The notes beneath the pieces were generated by a model. That model searched no databases and was not told the origin of the DNA. It worked only from the letters and a program-made list of their open reading frames with translations. A DNA stretch of 64,000 nucleotides, from contig NC_133538.1 of the NCBI RefSeq assembly GCF_048544455.1, forward strand, positions 450,505,311 to 450,569,310, read 5' to 3'. Positions 26,729 through 39,188 of the stretch are shown in pieces. Each line of letters starts with the position of its first letter. Within the stretch, counting starts at the first letter, position 1. Position numbers and translations under genes: made by a program. The DNA comes from Silene latifolia (lineage: Eukaryota > Streptophyta > Magnoliopsida > Caryophyllales > Caryophyllaceae).

Positions 26729-27803
26729 GAAAGTGTACTGCCCAAATTTTAGCAGCCTGACTATCCTGATCCAATAACTTCTGCCTGTTGAGCCTGATGA
26801 CTGCTCTAGCAGGGGTGGCCAATAGAATATTCCCAGTATGAGCTCCTGAGGCCCTAGGAGTATAGACTACAGGTACAATCTTTGGACTAGTAGGAACCCT
26901 AGGCACTGTAACCTTAGGAGAAGGAGGTTTAGTAACAGGCACCTGTGACTGTGGATTAGTCACTGGGGCCTTTGGTTGCCACCTCTACACTACCCTCTGC
27001 TTAGGCTGAGTAGCACGTTTGGGTTTCTTATAAGCATTATCAATGTGTCCTATTCGACCACAAGTCTTACAAAATATTGGAAGCCATTCAAACTTAACAT
27101 TTATGGTAACCAAATTCCCTGCTTCAACTAGAAACTTAACAGTTTTGGGAGGATGCTGATTGAAAGGAACATCAATCAGAACCCTAGCATACCCAAGCCT
27201 TGTTCTAGCCTCTGTTTGTTCATCACATCTAACATAGTATCCAATTAAACCTGAAATTTTAGCTATCCACTGTCCCCAAAATTTAAATGGCAAATTCAAC
27301 AATCTAACCCATACAGGAACAACTGAAACATCAGATTTAGTTAGAGGATCCTGAGCATTCCAAGGACGAACAATCAATGGATTATTCTCAAAGAGGAAGT
27401 GACCATGGTTTAAGACAGCCTCCTGATCCTTTGACCTCTTGAAACGAACAAGAAAAACACCAGAAGGCATGAAGGAAATCCTGTCAATACCATATTCATC
27501 CCGTAATCCCAAAATAAATTCTTCAACAACATCCCAAGGAGGATTACCCCCAAGAATGAAACAAATGACATAATTCTTCCAAAAAGCAAGCTCCTTTTGC
27601 ACCTCTGTTTCAGTGAATTGTAACATACCTTCAGGTTCTTCATGTATAATCGACAGCTGCGATGTCCCTTTTTTCCGTCCCTGAGTAACCCAAGCCTCTG
27701 CTTCTTCATCATCAATAAGGTCATCAAGGTCCAACGGCTCAATTTCAACCGGATTTGAAGCAAGCTTGACAAGAGAGGAAGAACCTGAGATTGAAAAATC
27801 CAC
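26667..27803 (-). pseudogene. LINE ORF1 RNA-binding protein, one in-frame stop
   Basis: Starts at ATG 27803. Residues about 70-240 look like the DUF4283 domain of plant LINE ORF1 proteins, with MPSGVFLVRFKRSKDQEAVL and the PVWVRLLNLP block. A CCHC-like knuckle follows (CKTCGRIGH...), but the last Cys is not where expected (...NAYKK), so it may be degenerate. A TAG at 26985-26987 breaks the frame; the same frame continues to 26667 as a Pro-rich tail that overlaps the start of ORF2 in another frame. The family binds LINE RNA in the ribonucleoprotein. Confidence 0.85.
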
Positions 27804-27996
27804 AGAATTAATGTGTTTTTTGTTGCAATTTTTATGATTTTTGATGATTGAAGACGACGAAGGTTTAACCGCCGTTATTATTGAAGATCTAGGTTTACTG
27901 AATTTTATGCAGAATTTCTATTTTTGGAAATATGCTCTCATTTCACTCTCTAGCATTTCTCTCGTAGTAGCACCGTTTTTCCACATCCACAGTATT

Positions 27997-28597
27997 GTCA
28001 GCCGTAAGTGAGTCAAATTTTTTCTTTCGAAAGTAAATTTGACTTGACATCGTCTAAACTCATTTTATCATTGTTACCGTACAACATAATTTCCTTAAAG
28101 TGCTTATACGATTTGGACAAAGAAATAACTAACATTACAGCTTGATCCTCATCATCAACTTTAACATCCAAATTTTCCAAATCAAGAATAATGGAATTAA
28201 GTTCATCAAGATAAGTTTGAATTGGAGTACCTTCTTCCATACGAAGAGTAAAGAGATATTCTTTCAGATGAAGCTTATTGGCGAGACTTTTAGTCTTGAA
28301 TTTCGACTCTAACTTCGCCCATAAACCTGCAACAGTATCATCGTGTATGCATTCACGTAATACCTCGCGAGACAAAGAAAGTTGAAGAGTGACTAAAGCT
28401 TTCTCATCTTATTCAGCCCATTGTTCTTCAGTCATAGTTGCAGGTTTCTTGGCTTTACCGTCTAAAGCCTTTTTTAAATCATTCTGTGTGAGAACGACCT
28501 TCATATTAACATGCCATATAGCAAAAATAATCATGCCGTCGAACTTCTCGATGTAAAAATTTGTACTAGTCGACATAATTAATAAAGACGATCCCAA
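27997..28597 (-). pseudogene. Copia D gag N-terminal part
   Basis: The minus frame starts near 28597 with an FDG..F.IWHVNM.VVL block typical of copia gag N-termini. A TAA at 28409-28411 breaks it, and it resumes from 28408 with SREVLRECI, LWAKLESKF, LHLKEYLF and YLDELNSIILDLENL. It is cut by the LINE at 27996 and continues at 23196. The lower part is UBN2-like gag. The nonsense codon and the LINE make it non-functional. Confidence 0.88.
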
Positions 28598-28610
28598 TTG
28601 AATATAAATA

Positions 28611-28623
28611 GCTCTGAGGCCAA
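28611..28623 (-). other. Primer-binding site of copia D
   Basis: TTGGCCTCAGAGC on the minus strand lies just inside the right LTR. It differs at two bases from the usual TTGGTATCAGAGC. Confidence 0.65.
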
Positions 28624-28925
28624 TTTGTAAGGGTATGCGCAGCGGAAATAGAGCAGGATCAATAAATATTCAATCAAAGATCAAAACGAGAAGTAAAATA
28701 GTAAAATTGACACACAAGATTTTAGGTGGAAAAAACTCCAAAGAGGGTAAAAAAACCACCGGCGAAGAAGAGCCTTTCACTATAATAATCAAGGTCAAGA
28801 ATACAAGAGAATCCCCTCACAAATACTTGGTTAAGATCCAAGTAATAATACTCTCAATAAAGATAAGCAAATAAAAGGAGGATAGAGAATAATGTTCTTG
28901 TACGTAGAATGGATATGGCCAACAA

Positions 28926-29931
28926 TGCACTAAAACGGCGAGGACTCGATTTTTGGACAAATAAGACTCGGTTTTAACAGTACAATGGACTGTTTGCTTG
29001 TGACTAAAAGTGAGTAAAATTAACACAAATAACAAGGTTTTGGACAGAAACTCAAAGGACTCAATTTGAACACTCAAATGGATTATTGAAAATGACTGAA
29101 ATGAAAGGAAATAAACAAGATATTACTTGACAAATGAATGAAAATCGACTCTAAGTAACCAAAGACACAAGGATATGACTTAGACGAGATCAGGAAGCAA
29201 GTCTAAGACTAGGAATCTCGTCTAAGATCACGAAGTAATGAATAAATTCTACCCCAAAGAACAAACAAAATGGAGGGTTTTCCGCACTAAGCAAGAAGAA
29301 TTTCAAGTAGAAAACTCAGTTTTAAAACTTAGGTTTTTTTCATCAACTCAATCTGATTTCTTATATTAGGTTTGCTTGGTTTATATACACCAAGCAAGCA
29401 AATCCTAGTCATCTATTCTAACATAGTATCTAAGGGTTCACAATAGTCTTCTAACAAGACGATAAAAACGGCTGAAAAGCCTTACAAGGCTTACACAAAC
29501 TGAAATGCATAAAGTAAAAACATAAAGAAATGAGCTTAATAGTACAACCATCCTTTGTTTTCTAGGTTTAGCTTATTTAAATAATATGTGCACTCCTTGG
29601 GCGGCTTGGGGACCGTGTGGTAAGGTGTAAAAGCCTCAAGAAGATTCCATAAAGCTTGCTTAATCAAAAGAGGAAGGTTGAAAGGGATTTTTGTCTTTGT
29701 CTCTAAAACCGTAACCATTAGGACCACCCGGTTTGTCTTTTCCTTTTTTCTATGATAGATTACTTTCCAAGACAATATTCCCTAGACAAAAAGGCTCTAA
29801 ACTCTTTATAGAAGAGTCCTAGGCCGGAAAACATCATGTGTTCTTAGACGGAATTAAAGTTGGACCTCGATTTTGGTGAAGGACCAAAACCGGGTAAAAG
29901 GGTGCTTGGTGTTGTTGCCATTTTTGTTTCA
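28926..29931 (-). repeat. Left (3') LTR of E
   Basis: A 1006-bp LTR from TGCACTAAAACGG to TTTTTGTTTCA, with its partner at 32268-33271. Scattered substitutions (several percent by eye) suggest an older insertion than F or H. Confidence 0.9.
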
Positions 29932-30120
29932 ATCCCTCCCTCTTCAAAAGGACTTGACCTCAAGCCCTTGGCATTGTCATCCTTAATCTCCTCATAGCAT
30001 GGACTCAAGTTCCCAACTTCAAATGTGACATGGATTCCCAAAAGATCAATCTTGTACTTGTTGGACCCAATTGCTTGATGACCTTGAATGGACCTTCTTC
30101 ACTTGCCATGGACTGTTTTT
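29844..30120 (-). pseudogene. Integrase C-terminal remnant of E
   Basis: Minus frames contain GPFKVIKQLG and, after a frameshift, HVTFEVGNLSPCYEE, followed by a Phe/Glu-Gly rich tail. This is the end of gypsy integrase (the GPY/F-like region and the usual pol terminus). The last codons run into the LTR (29844-29931). The catalytic core is missing upstream. Confidence 0.7.
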
Positions 30121-30156
30121 CTTTCTTGTTATTGATCTTTCCTTTGCTCAAACAGG

Positions 30157-32163
30157 CTATACTTGATCTATGGGCCTGAAAAATTTGGCTTGCTTAGGAA
30201 CTTTGGACCCTTCCTTAAAAGCTCTTTTGCATTTCTCGAATTGATCAAGAACATGTGGTTTCTTTCCAACTCGTTCCTTCATTCCATTTCGTTCCTTTCT
30301 AGAGTATTCAATAATCTTGCATTTCCATGGTTGGGCAGACTCATTGCCAATGATACTAGCTTCACAATTGACCTTAAACGAGTTAGTTAAAGTTGGAATA
30401 CAAATCGTAGGAGAATCAAATTGCAAACCTTTAAAGGAGCCCTTGGTTTGATCCTTCCACTTGAGCGATTCTTGGACACCCTTAGGCAGCGGCATCTCGT
30501 GCTCCTTGGCTGCATCTTTGGTAAGGAGAACATAGGCATCCTCCATATCCCTCAACTCTCAGATTATTTCAGTTTCATTGATGAACAAGGCCTCTTTGGA
30601 AGGTTCAAACATGAAGGGTGGTGTGAGGAGTGCTAGAATGATTTTCCTCTTGCCAAATTCAAAGGTGTAGGTGTTGTCTTTCTCATTGTGAACCGAATCC
30701 CTATCAAACTCCCATGGTCTACCAAGTAAGAAATGGCAAGCATCCATAGGTACAAAATCGCAAAGAGCCTCATCCGAATAGTTATTGCCAATGGAGAAGG
30801 ACACTAGGCATTGCTAATCCTCTTTAATTTCAGCCCCTTTGTTGAGCCACCTCAACTTGTAAGGATTAGGATAGTCTTGTGTAGGCAAAGAGAGCTTCTC
30901 AATGAGAGTGTTAGAAGCCACATTTGTACAACTCCGACCATCAATGATAAGGTTGCAAATTATTCCCCCAATTGTGCATCTAGACCTAAAGAGTTGTTAT
31001 TTTTGGTTCACTTCCATAGGTTGGGCACTCAATGCTCTCCAAATGACTAAATTCACTCCCGAATCCGGTTCCACAATCATGGCAACCTCCTCTTGCTCCG
31101 TTTCTTCCTTACCATCATCACAAACAAGGATCTCATATTCACCCCAATGAACTACCTCAAATGTGCTAAGGACTCTCATGGTTGGACACTCTTTTGCAAA
31201 GTTATCGAATCCTTGACATTGGTAACATTTTTTCAGAGATGTGCTGTTTTTAGGTGGAACCATGGGTTCCTTCCCTTTGTCAAAAATAGGTGTTTTGTTT
31301 TGAGGGTTTGGTTTATCAACATTGGTCTCGGTTTGGTCTTGGTGAGGGGTTGTTTTGGACGGCTGTTTTGTGGTAGTAGTCTTCCCCTTCCTCAATTTCT
31401 CAACCCTTAATGATAAATTCACAGCCTCCTCAAAAGACAACACTTGATGCATTCGTACTCGACTAGCAATCTTAAAGTCCAAACCCTCAATAAACCTAGC
31501 AATATTTTGTTCGGATTTCTCATTTAATTCACATTGCAAGGTTAATTGCTCAAAGTCTCTAAGGTAAGACTCAATGGGTTGTTGGTCTTGTTTAGGTTGA
31601 GTAAGCCTAATAAACATGTCTTGAGTGTAGTCTCTAGGTACAAACTTATCCTTAAGCTTATTTTTCAACTTGGACCATGATTTAATAGCGTCTTTACCAT
31701 CTCTTCTTCTCTAATTTTTTAAGTTCTCTTACCAAAGATAAGCATAGCCTTTGAGTTTCAAGATTGCAACTTTGAAAGATTTGTTATCCTAATAATCTTT
31801 AAACTCAAAAACTATTTCAATGGTTCTAAGCCAATCTAACAAATCCCCAGGGTTTAGACTACCATAAAAATCAGGAATTTCTACCTTTACATCCTTGTTG
31901 TGCTCTTATTGGAAAGCCTCGGCCATGGAGCCCTCCGAATTCGAGTAAGGCTCTTCATCTTGGACATCATGCTTATCCCCTCGACCTCTTCCTCTCCCCA
32001 AGGCAGCACGGCCTCTACCTCTGCCCCGTGGTGGTTGTCCTCTTCCTCTTGGTGGTGTTGGAATATTAGCCATGATGGCATTAAAGGAATCCAACATCAA
32101 GTCACATTTTTCAGAAAGTTGAGTTACTTGTGTTTCAATTTCGGCAAGGCTCTCTTTACTCAT
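30157..32163 (-). pseudogene. Gag-protease relic of E
   Basis: One reading frame holds the parts in order. First is an N-terminal Arg/Gly-rich segment (32163-31909), then gag with ESYLRDFEQLTLQCELNEK and the knuckle CYQCQGFDNFAKEC near 31220. Protease follows, with the block FLLGRPWEFDRDS near 30730. The end resembles the RT/RNase H junction (FKVNCEAS near 30365). In-frame stops occur near 31906, at several places between 31730 and 31800, at 30997, and near 30808. Between about 30157 and 30120 the sequence jumps to the integrase C-terminus, so the intervening enzymes are deleted. Confidence 0.8.
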
Positions 32164-32267
32164 GGTTGTTTTTTGTGTTTTTGAAGGTGGTTAAGGTATA
32201 TAATGAACTCACAACCCAAGACTAGCATAAGATGGAATTCTGTTATAACCTGGATCTGATACCACTT

Positions 32268-33271
32268 TGCACTAAAACGGTGAGGACTCGATTTTTGGAC
32301 AAATAAGACTTGGTTTTAACAGTTCAAAGGACTATTTGCTTGTGATTAAAAGTGAGTAAAATGAACACAAATAACAAGGTTTTGGACAGAAACTCAAAGG
32401 ACTCGATTTGAACACTCAAATGGATTGTTGAAAATGACTGAAATGAAAGGAAATAAACAAGATATTACTTGACAAATGACTGAAAATTGACTCAAAGTAA
32501 CCAAAGACGCAAGGATATGACTTAGACCAGATCACGAAGCAAGTCTAAGACTAGGAATCTCGTCCAAGATCACGAAGCAATGAATAAATTCTGCCCCAAA
32601 GAACAAAGCAAATGGAGGGTTTTCCGCACTAAGCAAAAAGAATTTCAAGTAGAAAACTCAGTTTTCAAACTTAGGTTTTTTTCTTAAACTCAATCTGATT
32701 TCTTAAATTAGGGTTGCTTGGTTTATATAGACCAAGCAAGCAAACCCTAGCCATCTATTCTAACATAGCATCTAAGAGTTCACTATAGCTTCTAACAAGA
32801 CAATAAAAATGCCTAAAAAACCTTACAAGGCTTACACAAACTGAAATGCATAAAGTAAAAACATAAAGAAATGAGCTTAATAGTACAACCATCCTTTGTT
32901 TGCTAGCTTTGGCTTATTTAAATAATATGTGGACTCCTTAGGCAGCTTGGGGATCCTGTGGTAAGGTGTAAGAGCCTCAAGAAGATTCCATAAAGCTTGC
33001 TTAATAAAAAGAGGAAGGTTGAAAGCGATGTTTGTTCTTGTCTCTAAAACCGTACCCATTAGGACCACCCGGTTTGTTTTCTCCTTTTTCCCATGATATA
33101 TTCCTTGCCAAGACAAGAGTCCCTAGACAAAAGGCTCTAAACTCTTCATAGAAGAGTCCTACGCCGAAAAACAGCATGTGTTCTTAGACGGAATTGAAGT
33201 TGGACCTCGATTTTGGTGAAGGACTAGAACCGGGTAAAAGGGTGCTTGGTGTTGTTGCCATTTTTGCTTCA
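32268..33271 (-). repeat. Right (5') LTR of E
   Basis: A 1004-bp LTR. A TATATAAA box (minus strand, 32722-32729) is a candidate promoter; the left LTR has a comparable box. It ends GCTTCA and is followed by the AACAA duplication. Confidence 0.9.
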
Positions 33272-33342
33272 AACAATCAATAAAGTCTGGCGCCAGGTGT
33301 AGTCTTGGTGTATTTACCAAGTTGTAGAATAAGGGATATAAA

Positions 33343-34628
33343 TGTTGGGTTCATATACCCCTATTAGACTCGTCTAGTTCATTCCATAAATTACCCATAA
33401 TTTATATTTATGTGGATCTAGTGCATGCATAACGAAATAATGAAATAAGGAAGAAAATCGAGTTTCCTTACATTGTAAATGTACCGAATTTTGGGTATAA
33501 GTAAGGTCTCCTACCTTCACTTGTTCTTGAGCTTAATACATTGGAATGATCATCCATAAACTCAAACTTACAAAATAGAAAGTCTCCTCTTGATTGGACC
33601 CAAAACAATCCCTTAAAACTAATATATTAATTAACTAGATTAATATACTAGTTATCCTTAAAATAAAATTCTAATAATATAGTAGTAACTACACTAGTAA
33701 TAAGGAATTATTAGAATTTAGATTGAACAAGTTTTTAGATCTAAAACTTATTTTAGAGACATTTAAGGAGAAAAGAGTATGCCACAATAATGCATAAGAT
33801 AAGAATGAAAATTTTAGAGACAAGCTCTTTCTTTTGAGGGTGAAAACCGGTTGGGAGGGTAAGAGAAGACCCTATGCATGCTCTCCCTTTTTCAATTGTT
33901 CTTACCTATAAGACTACGTTTGCATGGCTAGTTCTTTTAGGGTAATCATGATGTTTATTTTACAATAAAATAAATCATCCACTAACTCATTTGTCCCTCC
34001 AATTTTCGGTTTACCCATAATATGGACATCGATTTTATGTTTGTCAATTTGTCATTTGTAATAAGGTAAGTCATGTGTCACACACCATGCCCATATGTAT
34101 TTTAATGCATATTTAACCCCTTAAATATTATTTAATAACAAATAAATTACTTATGACAAATTAGCTAGTAATACATGATTACAATTATTAAAATGGGTCA
34201 TATAAATATAATTCACAATATTTTGCAATTATAATTATTCAATCATTCTTAATTTAATTGTTTCACAAACAATAATTAATTTTAGTAATGAAATCTTTCA
34301 ATTACTAAAATAAATCTTATTTAATCAAATTACAATAAGATACAAATATTCTCACTCGCCAATGAATTGTTCAAAATTAAGGAATAGATTAACTTGTATC
34401 GACATACAATTAATCAACTTATCTATTAAGGGAATTGTCCTATAGGTGTGACCTTAAGGGATCAATTGATCACCACCGTCAAACGATAGTAATGTCAAAC
34501 TCTTGTTAGCCAATCATTGCCGATTAATGTTGATCAGTTGACTATATAATTGAATCATCCCTTTTGTATTCTTATTACGAGATTTAATATGTGATCGCAC
34601 TATTGTTGAGGACACATACTCCAACAAT
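33343..34628 (-). repeat. Left (3') LTR of C
   Basis: A 1286-bp LTR from TGTTGGGTTCATATACCCC to ACTCCAACA, followed by the complement of the purine tract (ATCTCCCACTT). The end resembles those of A and B. Confidence 0.88.
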
Positions 34629-37600
34629 CTCCCACTTAACCGAGACAAATGTGCGTCACCAATTCTCTTGTCCTATTACTATCTCCCACTCAATGCAAGG
34701 TGTCTTGCAGGTCGTACTTGCATTTGATCATATCTTGAGTGGTTTCCTCGATCTAGAGAGTAACTGTTTGACCGGAATTATCTATCGTAGATACCTTCCA
34801 AGCGTGGTAATGCATTTTCAGTTCACTACTCCTCGAGTGGCCCTGAGATTTTAGATAACCCTGATAAGGGGGTTGAAAATTCCTATCGCACTATTCCCTT
34901 TGAATAGCCACATCTCATCATGACCCAAAAGATGCCCATTTGACCACAGTTACGAAAATCATAGAGCATAAATCAAAGTCACTCAGAAATTGTGCCACCT
35001 TGGGCGAATAGTCTTTAGTCAAATAATCGACTCAAAAGATTACTATAGTAGCTCTCGCCACGACCAGGCTTTATAAAAATTACCAGAACTCTATAAGCGC
35101 TCACTGCCCGACAGAGTGTCCCATACAGTCTGCCTATATGATCGACTAGTCATCTCTTATGACTCTATGGCACTTGAACTTGCCATCAATCGCATCACAC
35201 TCTAGTCACTTCGAGACGTCACCTCATATAAGCAACTAGGGGCCAATACTATGTTAATCCAGTTCACTTTAATAGGGTTCAACGTTGTTCATACAACCTA
35301 TTTGGATATAACAAAGCAATAAAAGCGTTTTTAATAAAACTCAAACGATGAATGCATTATCACATATGTAAAATTGATACAATATCAATTACTACATAAT
35401 ATATAATCCATATTCCATTTTGTATATAATTGCACATTTCAACTCAATTGAAATGACATGACTTATCATGTTAAGCCTGTGAAAAGGCCTTTGGTTAGTA
35501 AGTCTCAGCAACACCTAGCACTCTTCCTAACCATACAATATACGATTTCCCATTATTATGTATAATATTTATTATAAAAACCTTTTGAGTACGTGTCTAG
35601 ATCCAATCTAGATATAGGCTCTCTTGCCTTAAATAACTCCCTTTGTCCTTATAGTGTGTAGGGATAAGACTTTCGGTTATTGGAACGAACTACCATAGTT
35701 CTTCCAATTCATAAAACCGAATCCTTATATGATCCCTTTCTTCTTGCATATGTCATTATTGCAAGTGTACTCAATTTCCGTTGTGTATATCTCATTGTTC
35801 AACTGCCTAGGATGTTCCTAACAGATATCCTCCTTAAATAATATAGCCAAGATGGTTCTCTAACCATCCTTATGTGTTTACAATATGGTTTTTGTGTAAC
35901 TACTTGCACATAAATCCATCTCATTTCTAAATGCTTAGCTTCATCTCTTTAGTACTTCCTGAGTACTAACAAATGAACTTTGTGGTTATATAGAGACTTC
36001 TCTCAAATATTCGATTTGTAATATCTCGTCATACTCCAAGAATACGAGGTTTAAGAATGGTGATACATCGTAGCGTAATGAATTAATCCCGCAGCGGAAG
36101 CATGTGGAATCAATTTCTACATGTTCAATGCTTTTGAACTTGTCAAGATTCTTATTAACATAAGAATATTCATTTAACGCTAATATCCTTTTACAACTAT
36201 CTTTATAGGTCTGGATACCTTAGAGATGTATTATTCTTCTCCTAAGTCTTCCATCATTCACAATGATCAATATGTCCCTTAAATATAGGACTAGTAACAC
36301 CACATTACTCCCACTAAACTCCATGTATAAACTACTAGACAAATCGAGAAAAGTTTATCACATGATCAAAACATACAATTCAACTCTTTAACTTCTACTT
36401 AAGACCTCTTCTTAAATTTTCATCCTACCTTAGGATAGTTGCGAATTTCAAAAATCATGCAAGATGATTTTAAAATCCAACTATAAAATTCGAATTTAAT
36501 GAGGCGTTGTTGTTGCGTGCAAAACCCTTTGCCACCAATCAACCAAGCTAAATAAACATCTTTATTTACATGAGGGTTGTTTATGCTCACTTCAGACTCA
36601 TGTGGAGTTGAGACCAGATAAAGCATCTTAATAAGTTGCAGGTTTGTTACTTTCAAAAATAACAAGACTCCTGTCCACTTAGATTTCGAAGAAATATTTA
36701 CTGATTTTGACCAAGAAGGAACATCTTCCCATAACTTATTTTCAGTTTGTGGCTCTTGAACATATTCTCCCACTCTGTCTTTAAGAAATATTCCCTTGTT
36801 TCTTTAATAGACAGTATCACGAGCCACAAACTTGTTGTTCTCGTGATAGTTAGGTTAGAAAGCCACATGCTTTCTTCCGAAACAAGCTACAACTTAGGTA
36901 CCATGCCTAATCATATCATATATGAATTGTACTTGATTGCTTTAACTATGTTTTGTTTTAGTGGAATAAATACTAGACAAATTGTAATAGAAACTACTTC
37001 CAACTTTATAGTAAAGATTCAATTATGTCGTATAGGATTATTTGTCACTTTATAACACACCTTATTTAATATTATGTGCTTATGAAGGTGAACTTGTGAT
37101 ACCATATCACACTCCTTTTGGTGCAAATAAAAGTCTTCATTTTATTGTTCCCTATATAAACAAAGTACTAATACTTTGGTTTTATAATCTCTTGGTTTTG
37201 ATACTTTTTAAACATTCATTGAACTTATTCAAAGAATTTCTCTTCTTACCTCATTAAGTGGATATCAAGTATCTACCTAATCCGTTGTTAAGAGATGAAG
37301 AAGTAATAACCTTTTCTGATTGAAATTGTATTCGACCATACACTTCAAAGTGTAAATAGGGTGAATATCTTTCTCTATTCATAATCCTTTTCAAGGAAAA
37401 ATCATGAATTATCTTGCTTTGAATACAAGATTTGCACACACCAAGAGATTCCAAATCAAATGGTTTGGGACACTAGTCAAAACTAGTTTCTAAATGCGAT
37501 TTTCAATCGAGAATTGAGAAATGATTGGGGTCACCAACTTGAGTCTTGTATATATGACATTTATTTTTAGTTTGAATATAATTACCTTGATTTATATGGT

Positions 37601-38563
37601 CACACCATAAACTGAGTCGTGGTATGTAAGAGCACAACGCTTGTTTTAATTACATAATGGAGAAACCCTTTCTGTTTTATACAAAAGCTTGAATTATATT
37701 CTTATTTAGACTTAGTGTACATCATAACAATTATCGAGGTACATTTCTAAATACAAAACTAAAATGAGTACACTACATCATTTATATGTTTATGGATGAA
37801 ATGGCAACTACCCTAGTTCCATTCATGCAAATTTTTTAACTTATTCTTGCTAGTCGTCACACGATAATGCCAAATATTATGATGAAATCTACAAATTTGT
37901 ATCAAATAATCATGATGTGGTAATTGGCAAGAATACAATGTCAATGTCACAGATATTCAAGAAGGAATATGTTGGGGTCACACAACCAACTTTATTGATC
38001 TTTACATATTTGGGGTTTGTATCTATTTTAGTGTCTAACACTTTCTCTTTTGAGCCTAGTTCTATCCTTAACAATTAAGATAGGTACTTACTTCTTATTG
38101 CTCCCACTCTCTTCAATAATTTCTACTTGATGAAGACTTATCTTCATTTAAAATCCTAGTTAATCCTTCACAAGGATGAACCCTATTGTGGTATTTGGTC
38201 AATGAAAATTTCTAATAAATTAATTTACCAATTTGACATTGTCATGTTCTTAACAACTTAAGTGCTTGATGACAAGTGTTTAGGTTGAGCAATAAGACTT
38301 TTGAACCGTTGATGCATAGAAGATATTATCAAAATATATTTTGACTTAATCATTACCTCTAGTCATATATCTTCACAAGAAATCATACATAGGTTTGTTT
38401 AGGAATTTAAGATGCTAATCTTATATGACATAGGACAATTCCTAAGGAGTTCTATGGAATAGAACGATTCCTATGGAGGTAGTCCATGCCTCATTTAAAC
38501 GGTTCAATTGAGGCTTTTAGAAAGGAGATTCCATTTATCTTTAGCTATAGTGATTTAATGGAG
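34629..38563 (-). pseudogene. Element C 3' block and decayed copia pol relic
   Basis: The first 870 bases are the family 3' block. Beyond that the minus strand at about 36255-36293 keeps VLYLRDILIIVND, a mutated copia reverse transcriptase active site: where A has YVDD, this has YLRD. Everything else is broken and AT-rich, and the short frames (36420-37257) are not credible genes. Gag was not found. Confidence 0.6.
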
Positions 38564-38867
38564 TGATGTGAACATTATTTGCGCACATTTAGTCCCCTAA
38601 TTGAGCCTATTTTGCATACTATTATAACATTCTATGGCCATTTTATCCGTCAAAACCTTCCTATTTGCTTTTCTATCGCATTTCATATGTTTTGTAGAAA
38701 AGGAGATAATAAGGCGGAAATTCCCGACTTTCGTGCATATTTGGAAGCTTATTGATGATACTAGATAGGCTAGTATGAAGAGGAAGCAAGGACTAAAGAT
38801 CAATCCCACAAGAATAAAATGGAAGTGAACAAAAGGGAAGAAAATAAGAAGAATCATTGCTGAAGAA

Positions 38868-39035
38868 CAATCCGAGCGGATTGTCTCCAATCCGCCCGTC
38901 CCCTTACAGCACAATCCGAGCGGATTTCCTCCAAAGACGCTCGGATTGCCCCGCCAGAATCCGCCCGGATTCCTTCGAATCCGCTCGTCTTCCGTCAGCA
39001 GAATCCGCCCGTCCCGACCCCAATACGCACGGATT
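38868..39035 (+). repeat. Palindrome array in 5' LTR of F
   Basis: Eight copies of an AATCCG-type unit begin at 38869, 38889, 38913, 38934, 38958, 38978, 39002 and 39022, so spacing alternates 20-21 and 24. Three are perfect palindromes AATCCGNNCGGATT (NN = AG, AG, CC); others are half-units ending CGTCC. The effective period is about 44 bp. The copy in the right LTR is 46466-46633. Confidence 0.85.
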
Positions 39036-39180
39036 TCTTCACAGCAAAATTTCGTCTTTTCCAAGCTACAAAGAAAGAAGCCCTTCCTTCGAAAAATACC
39101 GGCTTCTCCTTGCTCAATCTAAAAAGTGTAATTACTAGTTTAGCCCTTAGTTAACCCTAATGCATCCACCTAATTTCCAC

Positions 39181-39188
39181 TATAAATA
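39181..39188 (+). promoter_or_regulatory. TATA box in LTR of F
   Basis: TATAAATA followed by CCCC lies about 150 bases downstream of the palindrome array. The same element is at 46779-46786 in the right LTR. It is the likely retroelement promoter. Confidence 0.6.

Larger units (their letters stand above)
23197..27985 (-). mobile_element. L1-type LINE inserted in copia D gag
   Basis: A non-LTR retrotransposon on the minus strand. It is flanked by an 11-bp target duplication TCCACAGTATT at 23186-23196 and 27986-27996. A poly(A) tail, seen as a T-run at 23197-23205, lies at the left end. ORF1 and ORF2 overlap by about 60 bases. The 5' leader before ORF1 is about 180 bases, so the copy is close to full length. 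Both ORFs carry in-frame stops, all TAG. It transposed by target-primed reverse transcription into an already resident copia element. Confidence 0.93.
28926..33271 (-). mobile_element. Element E: internally deleted non-autonomous gypsy retrotransposon
   Basis: LTRs of about 1005 bp lie at 28926-29931 and 32268-33271, with a perfect AACAA target duplication. The minus-strand primer site is GGATCTGATACCA on the plus strand at 32252-32264. The complement of a polypurine tract lies just after the left LTR (ATCCCTCCCTCTTC). The internal region is only 2.3 kb and keeps gag, protease, a scrap of RNase H and the integrase C-terminus. The reverse transcriptase core and integrase catalytic core are gone. 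Confidence 0.92.
3620..33342 (-). mobile_element. Copia element D, heavily interrupted by nested insertions
   Basis: This is a Ty1/copia LTR retrotransposon on the minus strand. Its own sequence survives at 3620-5663, 22947-23196, 27997-28925 and 33277-33342. It has a left LTR (3620-4126), RNase H and reverse transcriptase relics, gag relics, a primer site at 28611-28623 and a right LTR that starts at 28626 and is cut twice. Protease, integrase and the first part of reverse transcriptase are missing, removed at the junction with element A. The left flank is ATATA (3615-3619); the other target-site copy is not visible because the right LTR leaves through element C. It is dead, with frameshifts and stops in gag and pol. 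Confidence 0.85.
28626..33342 (-). repeat. Right (5') LTR of copia D, split by E and cut by C
   Basis: 28626-28925 and 33277-33342 together match the first part of the left LTR (3620 to about 3975). Element E lies between them, with AACAA duplicated at 28921-28925 and 33272-33276. At 33343 the LTR is broken again by element C. The remainder, equivalent to about 3977-4126, is not in the window. Confidence 0.88.
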
